64,000 nt of DNA. It comes from Candidatus Saccharimonadota bacterium. Its GTDB lineage: Bacteria > Patescibacteriota > Saccharimonadia > Saccharimonadales > UBA4665. The stretch lies in the NCBI GenBank assembly GCA_028286245.1, contig JAQBRY010000002.1, forward strand, positions 268,779 to 332,778. The letters are read 5' to 3'. The position numbers and the translations under genes were made by a program. Positions 31,894-40,871 of this stretch are shown here, piece after piece (within the stretch, counting starts at the first letter, position 1; every line of letters begins with the position of its first letter). The notes under the pieces are model-generated. The model had not been told where the DNA came from. It saw only the letters and a program-made list of their open reading frames with translations, and did no database searches.

Positions 31894-32787
31894 ATGATAT
31901 CGCTCGAGCAATATACGCAGGTGGCGCACCGGGCTGTCATCGACACGGCACAGGCCTATCACTTGCAGGCGACCACGGTCGAAGGGCTGCCCTTATCGGT
32001 GCCCTGTAGTTATCAAATTCTTGAGCCGGGCTTCCGGCCGTTTCGGGCGGGTAAAGCCTCGCCCCAGGAACTGCAAAACGAGCTGGACAACGTCCTCGGT
32101 CAAGCTGAGGCACGCGGTATTAACGCTGGCATCGAAGGCCAAGAAGCCATTCGTAAATTATCGGTGCAGTTAGGACTAGGAATTGATTGCTCTAACTTTG
32201 CCTATCGTTGCCTTACTCTACTCCACGAACGCGTAGGTATCGGCGAGTACACCGATACCGTGTTCCGCTCAGCGTCGGAAATCCGTGATTTACACGCCAG
32301 CAAAGAAAGCTGGGCAGCCCGAGATCAAGATGGCAGCGCGCGGCCACTGTCCGCTCCGGAAGCTGAAAAACTGGATGCAGCTGACCTACTCGATACTACG
32401 TGGATTGCGTCGGTATTCGGCAAAGATCCGGAATTTATTATTGGCTCTCACCACATGAGTAACGCCGACGCTGCCCAACCGCTACATGCTGCCGAAGTGC
32501 TACCTGGCGACATGATTGCCTTTAACAAGGCGGGCAACGGCGTGGTTTCCCATGTTGCCGTAGTAGAATCCACTGATACAACCAGTGATGGCAGCATGCA
32601 TATGGACTTTTGGCACGCCTGGCATACTAGAGATTTCCAATCTGGTCTCCGCAGGGATAATCTGCAAACCGACGGACACTCTTTTACTTGGTCCCACGAA
32701 GGCCTGGCTGACCCTACCCGCTACCAAAGCCATTTCTTTTGCCGGCCCCTCGGCCTAGCTGCCCTGACCGCGTCTCTCACAAACTAG
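31894..32787 (+). CDS. NlpC/P60-like cysteine peptidase fold protein
   Basis: This 297-aa protein has GIDCSNFAYRCL with the candidate nucleophile Cys (about residue 103), then LPGDMIAFN and VSHVAVVES with the candidate His (about residue 226), the order of NlpC/P60 domains. A polar residue in HMDFWHAW could be the third. It has no signal peptide, so either it acts in the cytosol or it is exported another way. A TATTTT box seven bases upstream and TAGACA 17 bases before that set the start at 31894, three codons after a TTG. Confidence 0.8.
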   Translation: MISLEQYTQVAHRAVIDTAQAYHLQATTVEGLPLSVPCSYQILEPGFRPFRAGKASPQELQNELDNVLGQAEARGINAGIEGQEAIRKLSVQLGLGIDCSNFAYRCLTLLHERVGIGEYTDTVFRSASEIRDLHASKESWAARDQDGSARPLSAPEAEKLDAADLLDTTWIASVFGKDPEFIIGSHHMSNADAAQPLHAAEVLPGDMIAFNKAGNGVVSHVAVVESTDTTSDGSMHMDFWHAWHTRDFQSGLRRDNLQTDGHSFTWSHEGLADPTRYQSHFFCRPLGLAALTASLTN

Positions 32788-32844
32788 CCAACTGAAGATG
32801 AGGGGGTTATTGTCTGTTATGCGAGTGACTGCTATCATTATTAA

Positions 32845-33930
32845 ATGAATGAAAAAAATCCTAACGCTATTGTTCCATTAACAGATTTGCCGGTGCCCGA
32901 ATTGGTAACCCAGCAAGTCGAATTATTCACACCGGAAAGCATCCACTTGGAATCGCTTTTTCCATTTGACCCTAGCGATGCTTACCAGTCGCTCGACGCC
33001 AAAGATGGCCACTGGGTTATTGGTGTTGACCTTGGCGGTGACAAAATCACGGCGCAGTTATTTGTGCTCAAAGGCAAAAAGCTTGTAGCGCTCGACGATT
33101 ACAGCGACTACGCCCAAGGCAATCACGGCGAGGGTTATTTAGAGTGCCTCGTTAAAACCGGCCAGTGGGCCAGTGAACATAACGTACCGGTCGGTATCTC
33201 TTACGGTGCGCCCATAGACGGCACTAAGCCGCTGTACCACCCCAAAATTAAGCAACTCACCGACGCCCTTAGCCAAGACTACGAGGGCGACCTTAAAAAC
33301 GTCGTTCCTACCCTGACTGCCTGCTTAAATGACGGCCCGGCCGGTTTAATAAGCGGCGCAATCGAAGCCAGTAGTACCGGTAATTATAAAAATATCCTCT
33401 TCCCTATTAACGGGGGCGGTTTTGGCCTGTCAATCGCTACCAGAGGTATGCTGTACTCAAGCGAAGCCGGCCACGTCCAAGCCGCCGAGGCACTCAACAC
33501 TTACGGCCAAACCACCCCCTGCGGTGTTTTTGGTGCTACTTACACCTGCCTTGAAGCGATTGGCGCCAACAAGGCCGGCATAGAAACTCAGTGGACTATG
33601 CGCACCGGCGAAACGCTGCGCGCTCGTGATATAGAAGACCGCTACAAAGCTGGCGACACCTTTGCCGGCGAACTGTACGAACACTCAGCCTGGGTATTAT
33701 CACACATGCTACAAGGCGCTGCTGCTGCTTGCAATATCGACCTGAGCGCGCCAGATACCGTCATTGTTGGCCACGGCGGCGGTTTTAAGTTCCCAAACTT
33801 TGGCGCACGCGTGCAACAAATACTCGCTGCGGCCAGCGAAAACACTCCCACTTCACTGCTACTCACCAAAGATTACAGCGACAACGCCTGCCAAGAGGGC
33901 GCTGCCCTAGCTGCCCTCCTCACTAACTAG
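32845..33930 (+). CDS. ROK family sugar kinase-like protein
   Basis: This 361-aa protein has the actin-like ATPase phosphate loop IGVDLGGDKITAQL (about residues 58-71), SYGAPIDG and CLNDGPAGLISGAIEAS around the catalytic Asp, and GHVQAAEAL followed by a degenerate zinc motif. The ROK consensus CxCGxxGCxE is reduced to CGVFGATYTCLE, so zinc binding is doubtful. An extra N-terminal stretch of about 50 residues is present. TATCAT stands exactly six bases before the ATG. The sugar substrate is unknown. Confidence 0.85.
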   Translation: MNEKNPNAIVPLTDLPVPELVTQQVELFTPESIHLESLFPFDPSDAYQSLDAKDGHWVIGVDLGGDKITAQLFVLKGKKLVALDDYSDYAQGNHGEGYLECLVKTGQWASEHNVPVGISYGAPIDGTKPLYHPKIKQLTDALSQDYEGDLKNVVPTLTACLNDGPAGLISGAIEASSTGNYKNILFPINGGGFGLSIATRGMLYSSEAGHVQAAEALNTYGQTTPCGVFGATYTCLEAIGANKAGIETQWTMRTGETLRARDIEDRYKAGDTFAGELYEHSAWVLSHMLQGAAAACNIDLSAPDTVIVGHGGGFKFPNFGARVQQILAAASENTPTSLLLTKDYSDNACQEGAALAALLTN

Positions 33931-33936
33931 ACAGCC

Positions 33937-34593
33937 TCACCTATCCAGCGGACGGTACGGCGCGCCTTTTCGGGGCTTAAAGAGCCAGTTCATAGAGCAG
34001 AAGCCTGTCCGTAAGCAGTCTTCGGGCGTGTAGGTTGGCATTGGTGCCTTAATAATCGCTCGGTAGGGGATCTCAGCCTCGTCCAGCACCTCTAGAGTAT
34101 CGCGGCGCTGCACAGTAGTAAGCACACTCACGTCGCGGACGCCGGCATTGCGAATTGCCTTAGCAACTTGGCCAGATTTACCGCCGGTGGTGCTGGTATC
34201 TTCTTTGACCACGACCGGGACGTTAAGATTACGCATAAGTACTGCCGTGGCCGTGCTCCCCAAGAATAACCGCTCCGGATCGCGGGGATCTTTTTGGCTG
34301 TGCAGCCCAATCATGCGGTCACCAAAGCGCTCGACAATACTTGTAACGGGGCGATTAGTTCCGTCAGCCACACTTACCAGTATCCGCGGGAGAGGCGCAT
34401 ATTGCTCCTGCATATAATCACAGACCGTCCCAATCCACTTATGATAAAGGCCGGATTCAGGTTCAATATTACCAAAGACAACTTTTTGCCCATGCATGCC
34501 ACTCGATAATTCGGTGTGCTGCCCATCGGGTTCAATGACAATGCGAGAGTCAATAAGATCCTGCCACAATTCTGCGCCTGCTACTATTGCCAT
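33937..34593 (-). CDS. Phosphoribosyltransferase-like protein (orotate PRTase type)
   Basis: This 218-aa protein has a type I phosphoribosyltransferase PRPP loop VKEDTSTTGGKSGQVAKAI (about residues 130-148), preceded by a hydrophobic strand, and a VSVADGTN strand. The loop is EDTSTTGG where the family norm is EDVxTTGxS. It may provide OMP for the PyrF at 14829, which is inference only. AAGGGG lies about six bases before the ATG. Confidence 0.8.
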   Translation of the reverse strand: MAIVAGAELWQDLIDSRIVIEPDGQHTELSSGMHGQKVVFGNIEPESGLYHKWIGTVCDYMQEQYAPLPRILVSVADGTNRPVTSIVERFGDRMIGLHSQKDPRDPERLFLGSTATAVLMRNLNVPVVVKEDTSTTGGKSGQVAKAIRNAGVRDVSVLTTVQRRDTLEVLDEAEIPYRAIIKAPMPTYTPEDCLRTGFCSMNWLFKPRKGAPYRPLDR

Positions 34594-34634
34594 CTACACC
34601 CCTTATCGCTATGTTTTGCTAATTATAGCAAGTT

Positions 34635-35024
34635 TTAGCGGCGGCTGGCGATGTTTACCAGCTTGATGATGGCGTAGGCCACCAGACCGTATACTGCCAT
34701 TGCAACCAGTGTCGAGATTTCGACGCGGGCAACGCCGTATTGCAGGTCGTACCCAAACATGCCAAAGAATGGCCGGGCAAATGGATAGCTGACGCTGTAA
34801 ATAAAGTCTACAAAGCCGTTACCCTTGTTGGCACCAAACAAAATCAGTACAAAGCGGAAGGCCAGCAGCACCAGAAGTACGCCGGCAATAAATGCAATCA
34901 AGCGTGTAATGGTGTTTTGCTCGGCACCGGTATTTACGCGGGCATCGTCAACTTCGCGGACTGTTCTAGTGGTGTCACCGTCCTGTACTGTCGTTTGCGT
35001 TACTCGTCTTACGGGATCTGTCAT
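34635..35024 (-). CDS. YggT family membrane protein
   Basis: This 129-aa protein has a polar N-terminus of about 35 residues and three membrane helices. The central segment FRFVLILFGANKGNGFVDFIYSVSYPFARPFFGMF matches the YggT pattern (R-F...P...PF). YggT proteins have been linked to K+ uptake and cell division; no specific function is known here. AAAAGGAA precedes the ATG, and TATGAT gives a leader of about 30 bases. Confidence 0.85.
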   Translation of the reverse strand: MTDPVRRVTQTTVQDGDTTRTVREVDDARVNTGAEQNTITRLIAFIAGVLLVLLAFRFVLILFGANKGNGFVDFIYSVSYPFARPFFGMFGYDLQYGVARVEISTLVAMAVYGLVAYAIIKLVNIASRR

Positions 35025-35116
35025 GGGGATGTTCCTTTTTTAATCTGCCGGTATCATAGCAGCTCAAAAAGGCAGCTGTTGTAATTATTTTTACACCCAG
35101 GAATGAACTGCCGGCG

Positions 35117-36139
35117 CTAGGTGGTAGCAGGCGCGGCGAGCGCGGACAAATAGTTGTCCATGAGCGCGATGGAATCTTGGGGCGTGGTGCATTGCATAAG
35201 GTGTTCGCGTAGCTCTTTGGCACCATCAAAACCATTAATGTACACCTTGCAGAACCTGTTTAGCGTAAAGACAGAGCGCTCACCATTACGCCAGGTGTCG
35301 GCAAAAAGCTGCACCTGACGGCGGTAGAGTTTAATGCGGCTTTCGGCGATTTGTTGGGGCCACGGGCTGTCTTTAGCGAAAATGTACGGATCCTGGAAAA
35401 TACCGCGGCCGATCATAATACCGTCTAGGCCGTACTCGGTGGCTAGGGCTTCGCCCTGTTCGCGGGTCATGACGTCGCCGTTGCCTACAATTAGGGTATT
35501 AGGCGCAATCCGGTCACGCAGCTGCCGCACCTCGCCTATCAAGTCCCAGTGCGCCGGGACCTTGCTCATTTCTTTGCGGGTGCGGCCGTGCACCGTAATC
35601 ATGTCGAGTTGCTTGCCCAGCAGGAACTCGAACCACGTCATATCAACCTCGCTAAAGCCCAGACGAGTTTTGACGCTCAGCGGCAAGCGGCCGGCCAAGC
35701 CGGCCCGCGTGGCCTCAATAATGTCGCTCGCCAAGTCACGATTTTCCAGCTTAATAAGCGCGCTGCAGGCACCGTTTTGGACTTCGCTCTTGGCCGGACA
35801 ACCCATGTTCAGGTCAACGCCCACGAAGTTGCAGCCCTCCGGCAATCCCAGCTCGCGCGCCAGCTCACCGCTGGCAATTTGCTCAGCCACCGCCCGAAAG
35901 TTCTCCGGCTTGAGCCCCCACAATTGTGCCACCAACCGGGTTTCGCTTGGCACAAACTGCAATTTCTTAAGTAGCTTAGGCCGTCCCACGCTCTCCAAGC
36001 CGTCCACATTCACAAACTCAGTAAAATACAGATCCGGCTCCGCCGTGCCGGCAACAATCTGCCGAAACACCGTATCGGTTACATCATCCATCGGTGCCAA
36101 CACAAAAAACGGCTTTGGTAATTGCTGATAACTATTCAC
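35117..36139 (-). CDS. dus: tRNA-dihydrouridine synthase
   Basis: This 340-aa FMN-dependent enzyme reduces uridines in the tRNA D-loop. It has APMDDVTD at the N-terminus, DLNMGCPAK with the catalytic Cys (about residue 115), SVKTRLGF, ITVHGRTR and the phosphate-binding NGDVMT/GIMIGRG strands, plus a C-terminal four-helix domain. The start is GTG at 36139, eight bases after TACAAT, without a ribosome binding site. Which Dus subtype it is cannot be told. Confidence 0.95.
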   Translation of the reverse strand: MNSYQQLPKPFFVLAPMDDVTDTVFRQIVAGTAEPDLYFTEFVNVDGLESVGRPKLLKKLQFVPSETRLVAQLWGLKPENFRAVAEQIASGELARELGLPEGCNFVGVDLNMGCPAKSEVQNGACSALIKLENRDLASDIIEATRAGLAGRLPLSVKTRLGFSEVDMTWFEFLLGKQLDMITVHGRTRKEMSKVPAHWDLIGEVRQLRDRIAPNTLIVGNGDVMTREQGEALATEYGLDGIMIGRGIFQDPYIFAKDSPWPQQIAESRIKLYRRQVQLFADTWRNGERSVFTLNRFCKVYINGFDGAKELREHLMQCTTPQDSIALMDNYLSALAAPATT

Positions 36140-36165
36140 GATATTCTATTGTACCGCACGCCGAG

Positions 36166-37608
36166 TTAGCTAGCGGCAGCTTTTTCTTTTGCCAGTGCAG
36201 CTTGAGCGATAGACCTAGTGTTACCTCTGACGGTCGGCAGCACCGACTCTCCCCAGAATCTAATACGATTTGCCTCTGATTGTATTGACTCTTCAAGGAG
36301 CCCCATAACATCATTTTTGGTGGCATTAGCAACAAAGGCGTCAATCCTGGCTCTTATTTCTTCGGATAATTCGTCCTGAGAGTAGGCGTTAGTAACCGTC
36401 TTATTTTTAGTGTGCCCTGGAATATCAGGATTCTGCTCGATCGGGGTGTCACGGTCTAATTTTGAACGGAACGGGTCAACTGTCGTGGATCCAGTGCTCT
36501 TGTCGCGAACCATGACGCCATCAACATAACGACGCAACGTGGCGTAGCCCGGGTGGCGCGTATCTATCTCCTCTATTTCGGCTAAGGTGATGCGCTGGTT
36601 CGGAAAGTCATCCAGAGCGTCTTGCAGCCGGACCAAATTATCATGGTCGGTAACCGCACTTAGGTAAAAATCTGCATACGTTTCAACGATGCTTTTCATG
36701 GCTTTATTACCAGCCTCAATTGCCGTAGAATGGCTGGCTGCCCGGATTTCTTCTGGCGTAAACGTTTGACCCTGCTCGGCCTGTTCATCCATCACCACCC
36801 GTTTTGACTTAGCCCGTTTTAGAAAAGAGTCGTGAACTTCCATGAGTCGTGTGTGCACACCGAGTGCACCATACTTTTTTAAATAATCATCCATCTCGAT
36901 GCTGCTGTTTTTTTCCATGTTACTGGCGGGCAAGAAGCCTAAGCCTTCGGCGTCTCGTAAGGCGCGGAGCTTTTCCTGGGACGTGAGCTCCTTGAGTTCG
37001 TCCTCATGCGGCGGCTCTACGGACTCAATCACTAGTGGAGTGAGTTCAGCTACCTCTTTAATAGTGGTATTCAGAAATTTTTTAAAGTTATTGCGGGCCC
37101 GGCTATTCTTAGCACCTTTAAAGCGCTCATAAAAATTAACAAAATCTCTTTTAAAATCCGGTTCGAGATCGGCCGGGTTTGTTTCTTTTATTTCTTGAGG
37201 GTTAACACCGCCATGTGCCGCGGCATATTCGTAGCGAAGATTGCGCAGCATGCTGCTCTTGTTGAAAGCGGCGCCTGCAGTGACTGATTCTGCCCAGTGA
37301 GCACCGTATCGTTCGACTATTTCCCTCTTACCAGTTTCTGTCTTTTCAAAGGCTGCAAAACCACCGCGCATACTAGCCCCTGCTAACAGGTCGAGTGCCG
37401 CTACAAGATGTTTAGCGCGCATAACGACGTCAACGGCTATAGTTTCGTCCGTTGGCTCTACTGGTACCACTGATTCCGGCTGAGGTTGGGTAGCTGCGTC
37501 GGTTAACTCATGCGAGGTAAAGGGAATGCCATCAGCTGAATGCACTACAGTAGTATCTACCCCTAGCAGGTCCATTTGTTCGGGAGATATGTCGAAGCGC
37601 TTGGTCAT
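36166..37608 (-). CDS. Hypothetical helical protein
   Basis: I do not recognise this 480-aa protein. It is soluble and largely helical, with charged residues throughout, and has an acidic, Pro-rich N-terminal 60 residues. It shares this layout with the 15708-16598 protein. TATAAT lies exactly six bases before the ATG. Both may be lineage-specific cytosolic proteins. Confidence 0.7.
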   Translation of the reverse strand: MTKRFDISPEQMDLLGVDTTVVHSADGIPFTSHELTDAATQPQPESVVPVEPTDETIAVDVVMRAKHLVAALDLLAGASMRGGFAAFEKTETGKREIVERYGAHWAESVTAGAAFNKSSMLRNLRYEYAAAHGGVNPQEIKETNPADLEPDFKRDFVNFYERFKGAKNSRARNNFKKFLNTTIKEVAELTPLVIESVEPPHEDELKELTSQEKLRALRDAEGLGFLPASNMEKNSSIEMDDYLKKYGALGVHTRLMEVHDSFLKRAKSKRVVMDEQAEQGQTFTPEEIRAASHSTAIEAGNKAMKSIVETYADFYLSAVTDHDNLVRLQDALDDFPNQRITLAEIEEIDTRHPGYATLRRYVDGVMVRDKSTGSTTVDPFRSKLDRDTPIEQNPDIPGHTKNKTVTNAYSQDELSEEIRARIDAFVANATKNDVMGLLEESIQSEANRIRFWGESVLPTVRGNTRSIAQAALAKEKAAAS

Positions 37609-37671
37609 ACTGGTATTATATCATGCTTATGCAAATAAAACAATCCCCCTACCCCATGGGTGACTCTGCGT

Positions 37672-37776
37672 GGCAATGAGATTATTAGTTTAAAGGTAGT
37701 CCGGCTTAGTGCAACCGGACCGGCCAAAAAGCCGGCCCGCGTGCAACGCTGCCTTTAAACTAATGATCTCATTGCC
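37672..37776. repeat. Long inverted repeat with structured centre
   Basis: The 25-base arms at 37672-37696 and 37752-37776 are inverse copies with one mismatch. The 55-base centre contains a smaller stem, CCGGC(C)-AAAAA-(G)GCCGG (37720-37736), and two copies of GTGCAAC. It sits nine bases downstream of the ABC-2 permease stop codon. There is no T-tract on the minus strand, so it is not a simple terminator. It could be a miniature mobile element, a stable mRNA 3' end or a small RNA. Confidence 0.85.
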
Positions 37777-37785
37777 CTGTAAGCA

Positions 37786-38907
37786 CTACTCCCAGCGGAA
37801 AACGCGGAAAGCAATAGCATAAATAACCACAATCCAAAGCGCCATCAGACCCAGCTGTGGGCCAAGGTCGGTTAAATGTTTGCCCTCGGTTGTAAGCAGA
37901 CGCAGGCCGTCAATAACGGGGGTAAGCGGCAGAAATGTCGTGATTTTTTGCAGTACATCGGGCATAAGGAAGCGCGGAAAGAAGGTGCCCGATAGAAACA
38001 GCATTGGGAACACGATCAGGTTGCCAAGCGGGGCCGCCTGACGCTCGTTCTGTGACCAGCCGCCAACGGCTAGCCCAATGCCTAGAATGAGGAAGATACT
38101 CAGGATAATAAACAATATAATCTCAAAATAATTGCCGACGACTTTTAGATGGAACACACCGATGGCAACCGCAAATTGTATGGCAACAGAAACCAGCCCA
38201 ATGGCAGCCTGACTAAACATAGTAGAGGTAAAGTATTGCCAGACTTTGAGCTGAGTGGTCCGCAGGCGGCGGAGCACGCCCTGCTTTTTAAGCTCCGGAA
38301 AGACGTTTATAGGGCCAAATATGCCGATGCCAACAATTGAAAAACCGAGAAGCCCGGCAAAGGTGTAGTCGAATGAGCTGAGCGAGCGCTCATTGCTCTG
38401 CTTGGATGCAACGCTAAAGGGCTCCGGCGTGGGCACAAATTTACTGTTAATCCCCTTTAGCGTTTGGCTAAGAACGGACGCCAGGGTTTGGCCGGCTGAG
38501 GCATTATTTTGGGTATAAATAACTTGCGCTTGGCCGCCGGGATACGTCTGGCCGGGCACTTTGTCACCAAAACCCTTTGGCAGAATAATGGTGCCGTCGA
38601 GTTGACTCTTGGCCATCTTGTCGTTGGCGGCTTTAACAGTGGTTATTTGGTCATCTATTTTGTAGACTTTATTCTTAGCAAGTTGCTTTACAAAGCTCTT
38701 AGAAAAACTGCTGTCCGACTGGTTTATGACAGCGACCTTAAATGTAAGGTCATTGCCGCCACCGCCCGAAAGGCCGCCAAAAACAAACAGAAAAATGAGC
38801 GGGAACAAGATGCCAAAAAAGATGGCTAACTTATCGCGGAAAAAGCGGCGAGTATTAATCTTGGTAAAGATCCAAACGGTAAATAATTTTTTTTGAAAAG
38901 CGTTCAT
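37786..38907 (-). CDS. ABC-2 type transporter permease
   Basis: This 373-aa protein has an N-terminal membrane helix, a large extracytoplasmic domain (about residues 50-185) and five more helices, the layout of daunorubicin/DrrB-YhfC type ABC-2 permeases. It begins one base after the ATPase stop and works with that protein as an exporter. The long hairpin at 37672 follows directly. Confidence 0.9.
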   Translation of the reverse strand: MNAFQKKLFTVWIFTKINTRRFFRDKLAIFFGILFPLIFLFVFGGLSGGGGNDLTFKVAVINQSDSSFSKSFVKQLAKNKVYKIDDQITTVKAANDKMAKSQLDGTIILPKGFGDKVPGQTYPGGQAQVIYTQNNASAGQTLASVLSQTLKGINSKFVPTPEPFSVASKQSNERSLSSFDYTFAGLLGFSIVGIGIFGPINVFPELKKQGVLRRLRTTQLKVWQYFTSTMFSQAAIGLVSVAIQFAVAIGVFHLKVVGNYFEIILFIILSIFLILGIGLAVGGWSQNERQAAPLGNLIVFPMLFLSGTFFPRFLMPDVLQKITTFLPLTPVIDGLRLLTTEGKHLTDLGPQLGLMALWIVVIYAIAFRVFRWE

Positions 38908-38908
38908 A

Positions 38909-39667
38909 TTAATCCCGCAGCCCCTTTCCGGTTAGGTCTATAAAAACGTCTTCTAGGTTTGCTTGCTGGACGGTTGTGTCTTTTTTAAAACCGCGCTTGA
39001 GCAGCTGGCTAATAAGATTTTTAGGTGTATCAAGAGCGATAATTTTGCCGCGGTCCATAATGGCTACGCGGTCACACAGGATTTCGGCTTCGTCGAGATA
39101 GTGAGTAGTTAGCAGCACCGTTACGCCGCGCTTTTGAATAGCTCGTGTAAGGTCCCATAGATTGCGGCGAGCCTGGGGGTCGAGGCCGGTAGTTGGTTCG
39201 TCCATAAAGAATACTTTTGGATTGTGCACCAGGGCCGCGGCAATGCTTAGGCGCTGTCGCTGGCCGCCGGAAAGCTGCTCGGCATAGCTATTGGCCTTTT
39301 CGGCCAGATCAACATCCTCCAAGAACTTGATAGGCTCAACTCGTTCGCCATAGGCCGCCGAGAACATTTCGATAATTTCGGTGAGCTTAGTTTTTTCTTG
39401 GAAGGCAGCGCTTTGCGGTTGAACGCCAATAATACGCTTAATGGCATCAGGGTTTTTAGCAACATCAATGCCGTCCACCAGCACACTGCCGCCATCAATT
39501 GGACGCATGGTTTCAATCATTTCCAGCGTGGTGGTTTTGCCGGCGCCATTCGGCCCTAAAATACCAAAAACCTCGCCCTGCTTAACGGTAAACGATATGC
39601 CGTCAACAACCGGCTTGTCATCATAGAGCTTGGTAAGATCAGTAACGGTGAGGATTGCTTTATTCAT
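38909..39667 (-). CDS. ABC transporter ATP-binding protein (DrrA-like)
   Basis: This 252-aa ATPase has Walker A GPNGAGKT (residues 38-45), signature LSGGQRQR and Walker B VFFMDEPTTGLDP, with a short C-terminal domain typical of DrrA-type exporters. The start at 39667 is set by TATAGT exactly six bases upstream; the frame opens nine codons earlier. It forms a two-gene operon with the downstream permease. Confidence 0.95.
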   Translation of the reverse strand: MNKAILTVTDLTKLYDDKPVVDGISFTVKQGEVFGILGPNGAGKTTTLEMIETMRPIDGGSVLVDGIDVAKNPDAIKRIIGVQPQSAAFQEKTKLTEIIEMFSAAYGERVEPIKFLEDVDLAEKANSYAEQLSGGQRQRLSIAAALVHNPKVFFMDEPTTGLDPQARRNLWDLTRAIQKRGVTVLLTTHYLDEAEILCDRVAIMDRGKIIALDTPKNLISQLLKRGFKKDTTVQQANLEDVFIDLTGKGLRD

Positions 39668-39695
39668 GTCTCCACTATAGCAAAGCTGCTGCAAG

Positions 39696-39733
39696 AAAAA
39701 ACACTCCGACCTTAAAAAGATCGGAGTGTTTTG
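39696..39733 (-). terminator. Intrinsic terminator of the 39748-39945 gene
   Basis: On the minus strand AAAACACTCCGA and TCGGAGTGTTTT form a perfect stem, followed by TTC after the T-tract. It separates the small gene from the ABC operon. Confidence 0.92.
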
Positions 39734-39747
39734 TATTCTTGGTAGAA

Positions 39748-39945
39748 CTATTTTGTACGCTTGATAGTCAAGAAACCGTTTCGCGGGTTTTCGTTGACTT
39801 CGTAACCTGCAGGAAGGTCGGTCGCTTCTGGGCGCTCATCCTTACTGAAGTAGTAAATTGTCTGCTCTTTGCCACCGCGTAACACGACTGCCTTAGAATT
39901 TAAGTAGTACGTGACACCTTTAGAGTTAGTGTGCTTGTATGCCAT
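39748..39945 (-). CDS. Small conserved protein, function unknown
   Basis: This 65-aa protein starts MAYKHTNSKGVTYYLNSK, with a central LRGGKEQTIYYFSKD and end GFLTIKR. I associate this type of protein with Saccharibacteria and related lineages; that is from memory, not a search. GAGGGAG is the ribosome binding site. Its own promoter (TTGACA and TATGTT, 18-base spacer, 39985-40014) and terminator make it a strongly delimited single-gene unit. Confidence 0.88.
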   Translation of the reverse strand: MAYKHTNSKGVTYYLNSKAVVLRGGKEQTIYYFSKDERPEATDLPAGYEVNENPRNGFLTIKRTK

Positions 39946-39984
39946 TGCTGACTCTCCCTCTCTTAAAATTAGTAGTGTACCCCT

Positions 39985-40014
39985 AACATACTCCGGTCAG
40001 ATTTTGATTGTCAA
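39985..40014 (-). promoter_or_regulatory. Promoter of the 39748-39945 gene
   Basis: On the minus strand -35 TTGACA (40009-40014) and -10 TATGTT (39985-39990) are separated by 18 bases, with a leader of about 35 bases carrying the ribosome binding site. Confidence 0.65.
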
Positions 40015-40108
40015 CCCTTGACTCAAATTTCGACCCCTGATGTCTATCCGCTTATGGTCTCTCCACCCCTGTAAGCATGACCATATTCTGAGACTGAGCA
40101 TGCGAATG

Positions 40109-40137
40109 TTGCATAAGCACTACGTCTGTATTACACT
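40109..40137 (+). promoter_or_regulatory. Promoter of the 40182-40820 gene
   Basis: -35 TTGCAT (40109-40114) and -10 TACACT (40132-40137) are separated by 17 bases. The leader of about 38 bases contains GGTGGAG upstream of the ATG. Confidence 0.6.
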
Positions 40138-40181
40138 AGTGCGGTAACCATAAAAAGTATAAAGGTGGAGTTAGCGAAGGT

Positions 40182-40820
40182 ATGGATTTTTCAAACCGCA
40201 ATGCACAGCCGCAAAATGTCGCCCCAGGCGTAACATCTTCGGCATCGACTAGTACCGCTAGTCGTAAAAGTAATAAAGACGACAGCAAATTAGGCCGTAT
40301 TGGTTTAGTTGTCGCAGTTGTAGCAGTAGCCATTCTGTTGCTATTCCTAGTTTTATTAGTAGCTAGAAGCACTACTACTAGTGATAACAGTGATGAGCAC
40401 AAGCTTGTTGATACCAGCAAATTACAGGCCGTGTTCTTGAGCACCGGTCAGGTATATTTCGGTAACATCCAGCAGTTGAACAACCGCTACTTTGTAGTAA
40501 ACAACATTTACTACCTACAAACGTCAAGTACTGGCACCAGTACAACGGCAGCTGCAGCCAACACCAGCGTATCGCTTGTTAAGCTCGGTTGTGAGTTGCA
40601 CTCACCATACGACAAGATGGTCATCAACCGATCACAGGTCACCTTCTGGGAAAACCTGCAGGACAACGGTCAAGTTGCCCAGGCAGTTAAAACCTTTAAG
40701 AAGCAAAACCCAACCGGTCAGAAGTGTAGCGATTCAGCTTCAAGTGCACCAAGCACCACTAACAATGTCCAAGGTTCTACGAACACTACGACAAACAGCA
40801 ATACAACAACTAAGCCTTAG
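40182..40820 (+). CDS. Membrane-anchored hypothetical protein
   Basis: This 212-aa protein has a polar, Ser-rich cytoplasmic N-terminus of about 40 residues, one membrane helix (about 42-63) and an extracytoplasmic domain with VYFGNIQQLNNRYFVVNNIYYL, a pattern seen in secreted proteins of this lineage. It ends in a Thr/Asn/Ser-rich tail likely to be flexible. Two cysteines may form a disulfide. A terminator follows at once. Confidence 0.75.
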   Translation: MDFSNRNAQPQNVAPGVTSSASTSTASRKSNKDDSKLGRIGLVVAVVAVAILLLFLVLLVARSTTTSDNSDEHKLVDTSKLQAVFLSTGQVYFGNIQQLNNRYFVVNNIYYLQTSSTGTSTTAAAANTSVSLVKLGCELHSPYDKMVINRSQVTFWENLQDNGQVAQAVKTFKKQNPTGQKCSDSASSAPSTTNNVQGSTNTTTNSNTTTKP

Positions 40821-40840
40821 TTAGCGTATCAAGTTCTTTA

Positions 40841-40866
40841 AACGCCTCCCCCGGGAGGCGTTTTTA
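40841..40866 (+). terminator. Intrinsic terminator
   Basis: ACGCCTCCC and GGGAGGCGT form a tight stem with a two-base loop, followed by a T-tract. It ends the 40182-40820 gene and stands just after the convergent 40872-41480 gene. Confidence 0.93.
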
Positions 40867-40871
40867 GTTCC

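Noticed and set aside
35334-36128. 264-codon plus-strand open frame
   Set aside because: It is a mirror of the dus gene in the antisense frame and lacks any start signal.
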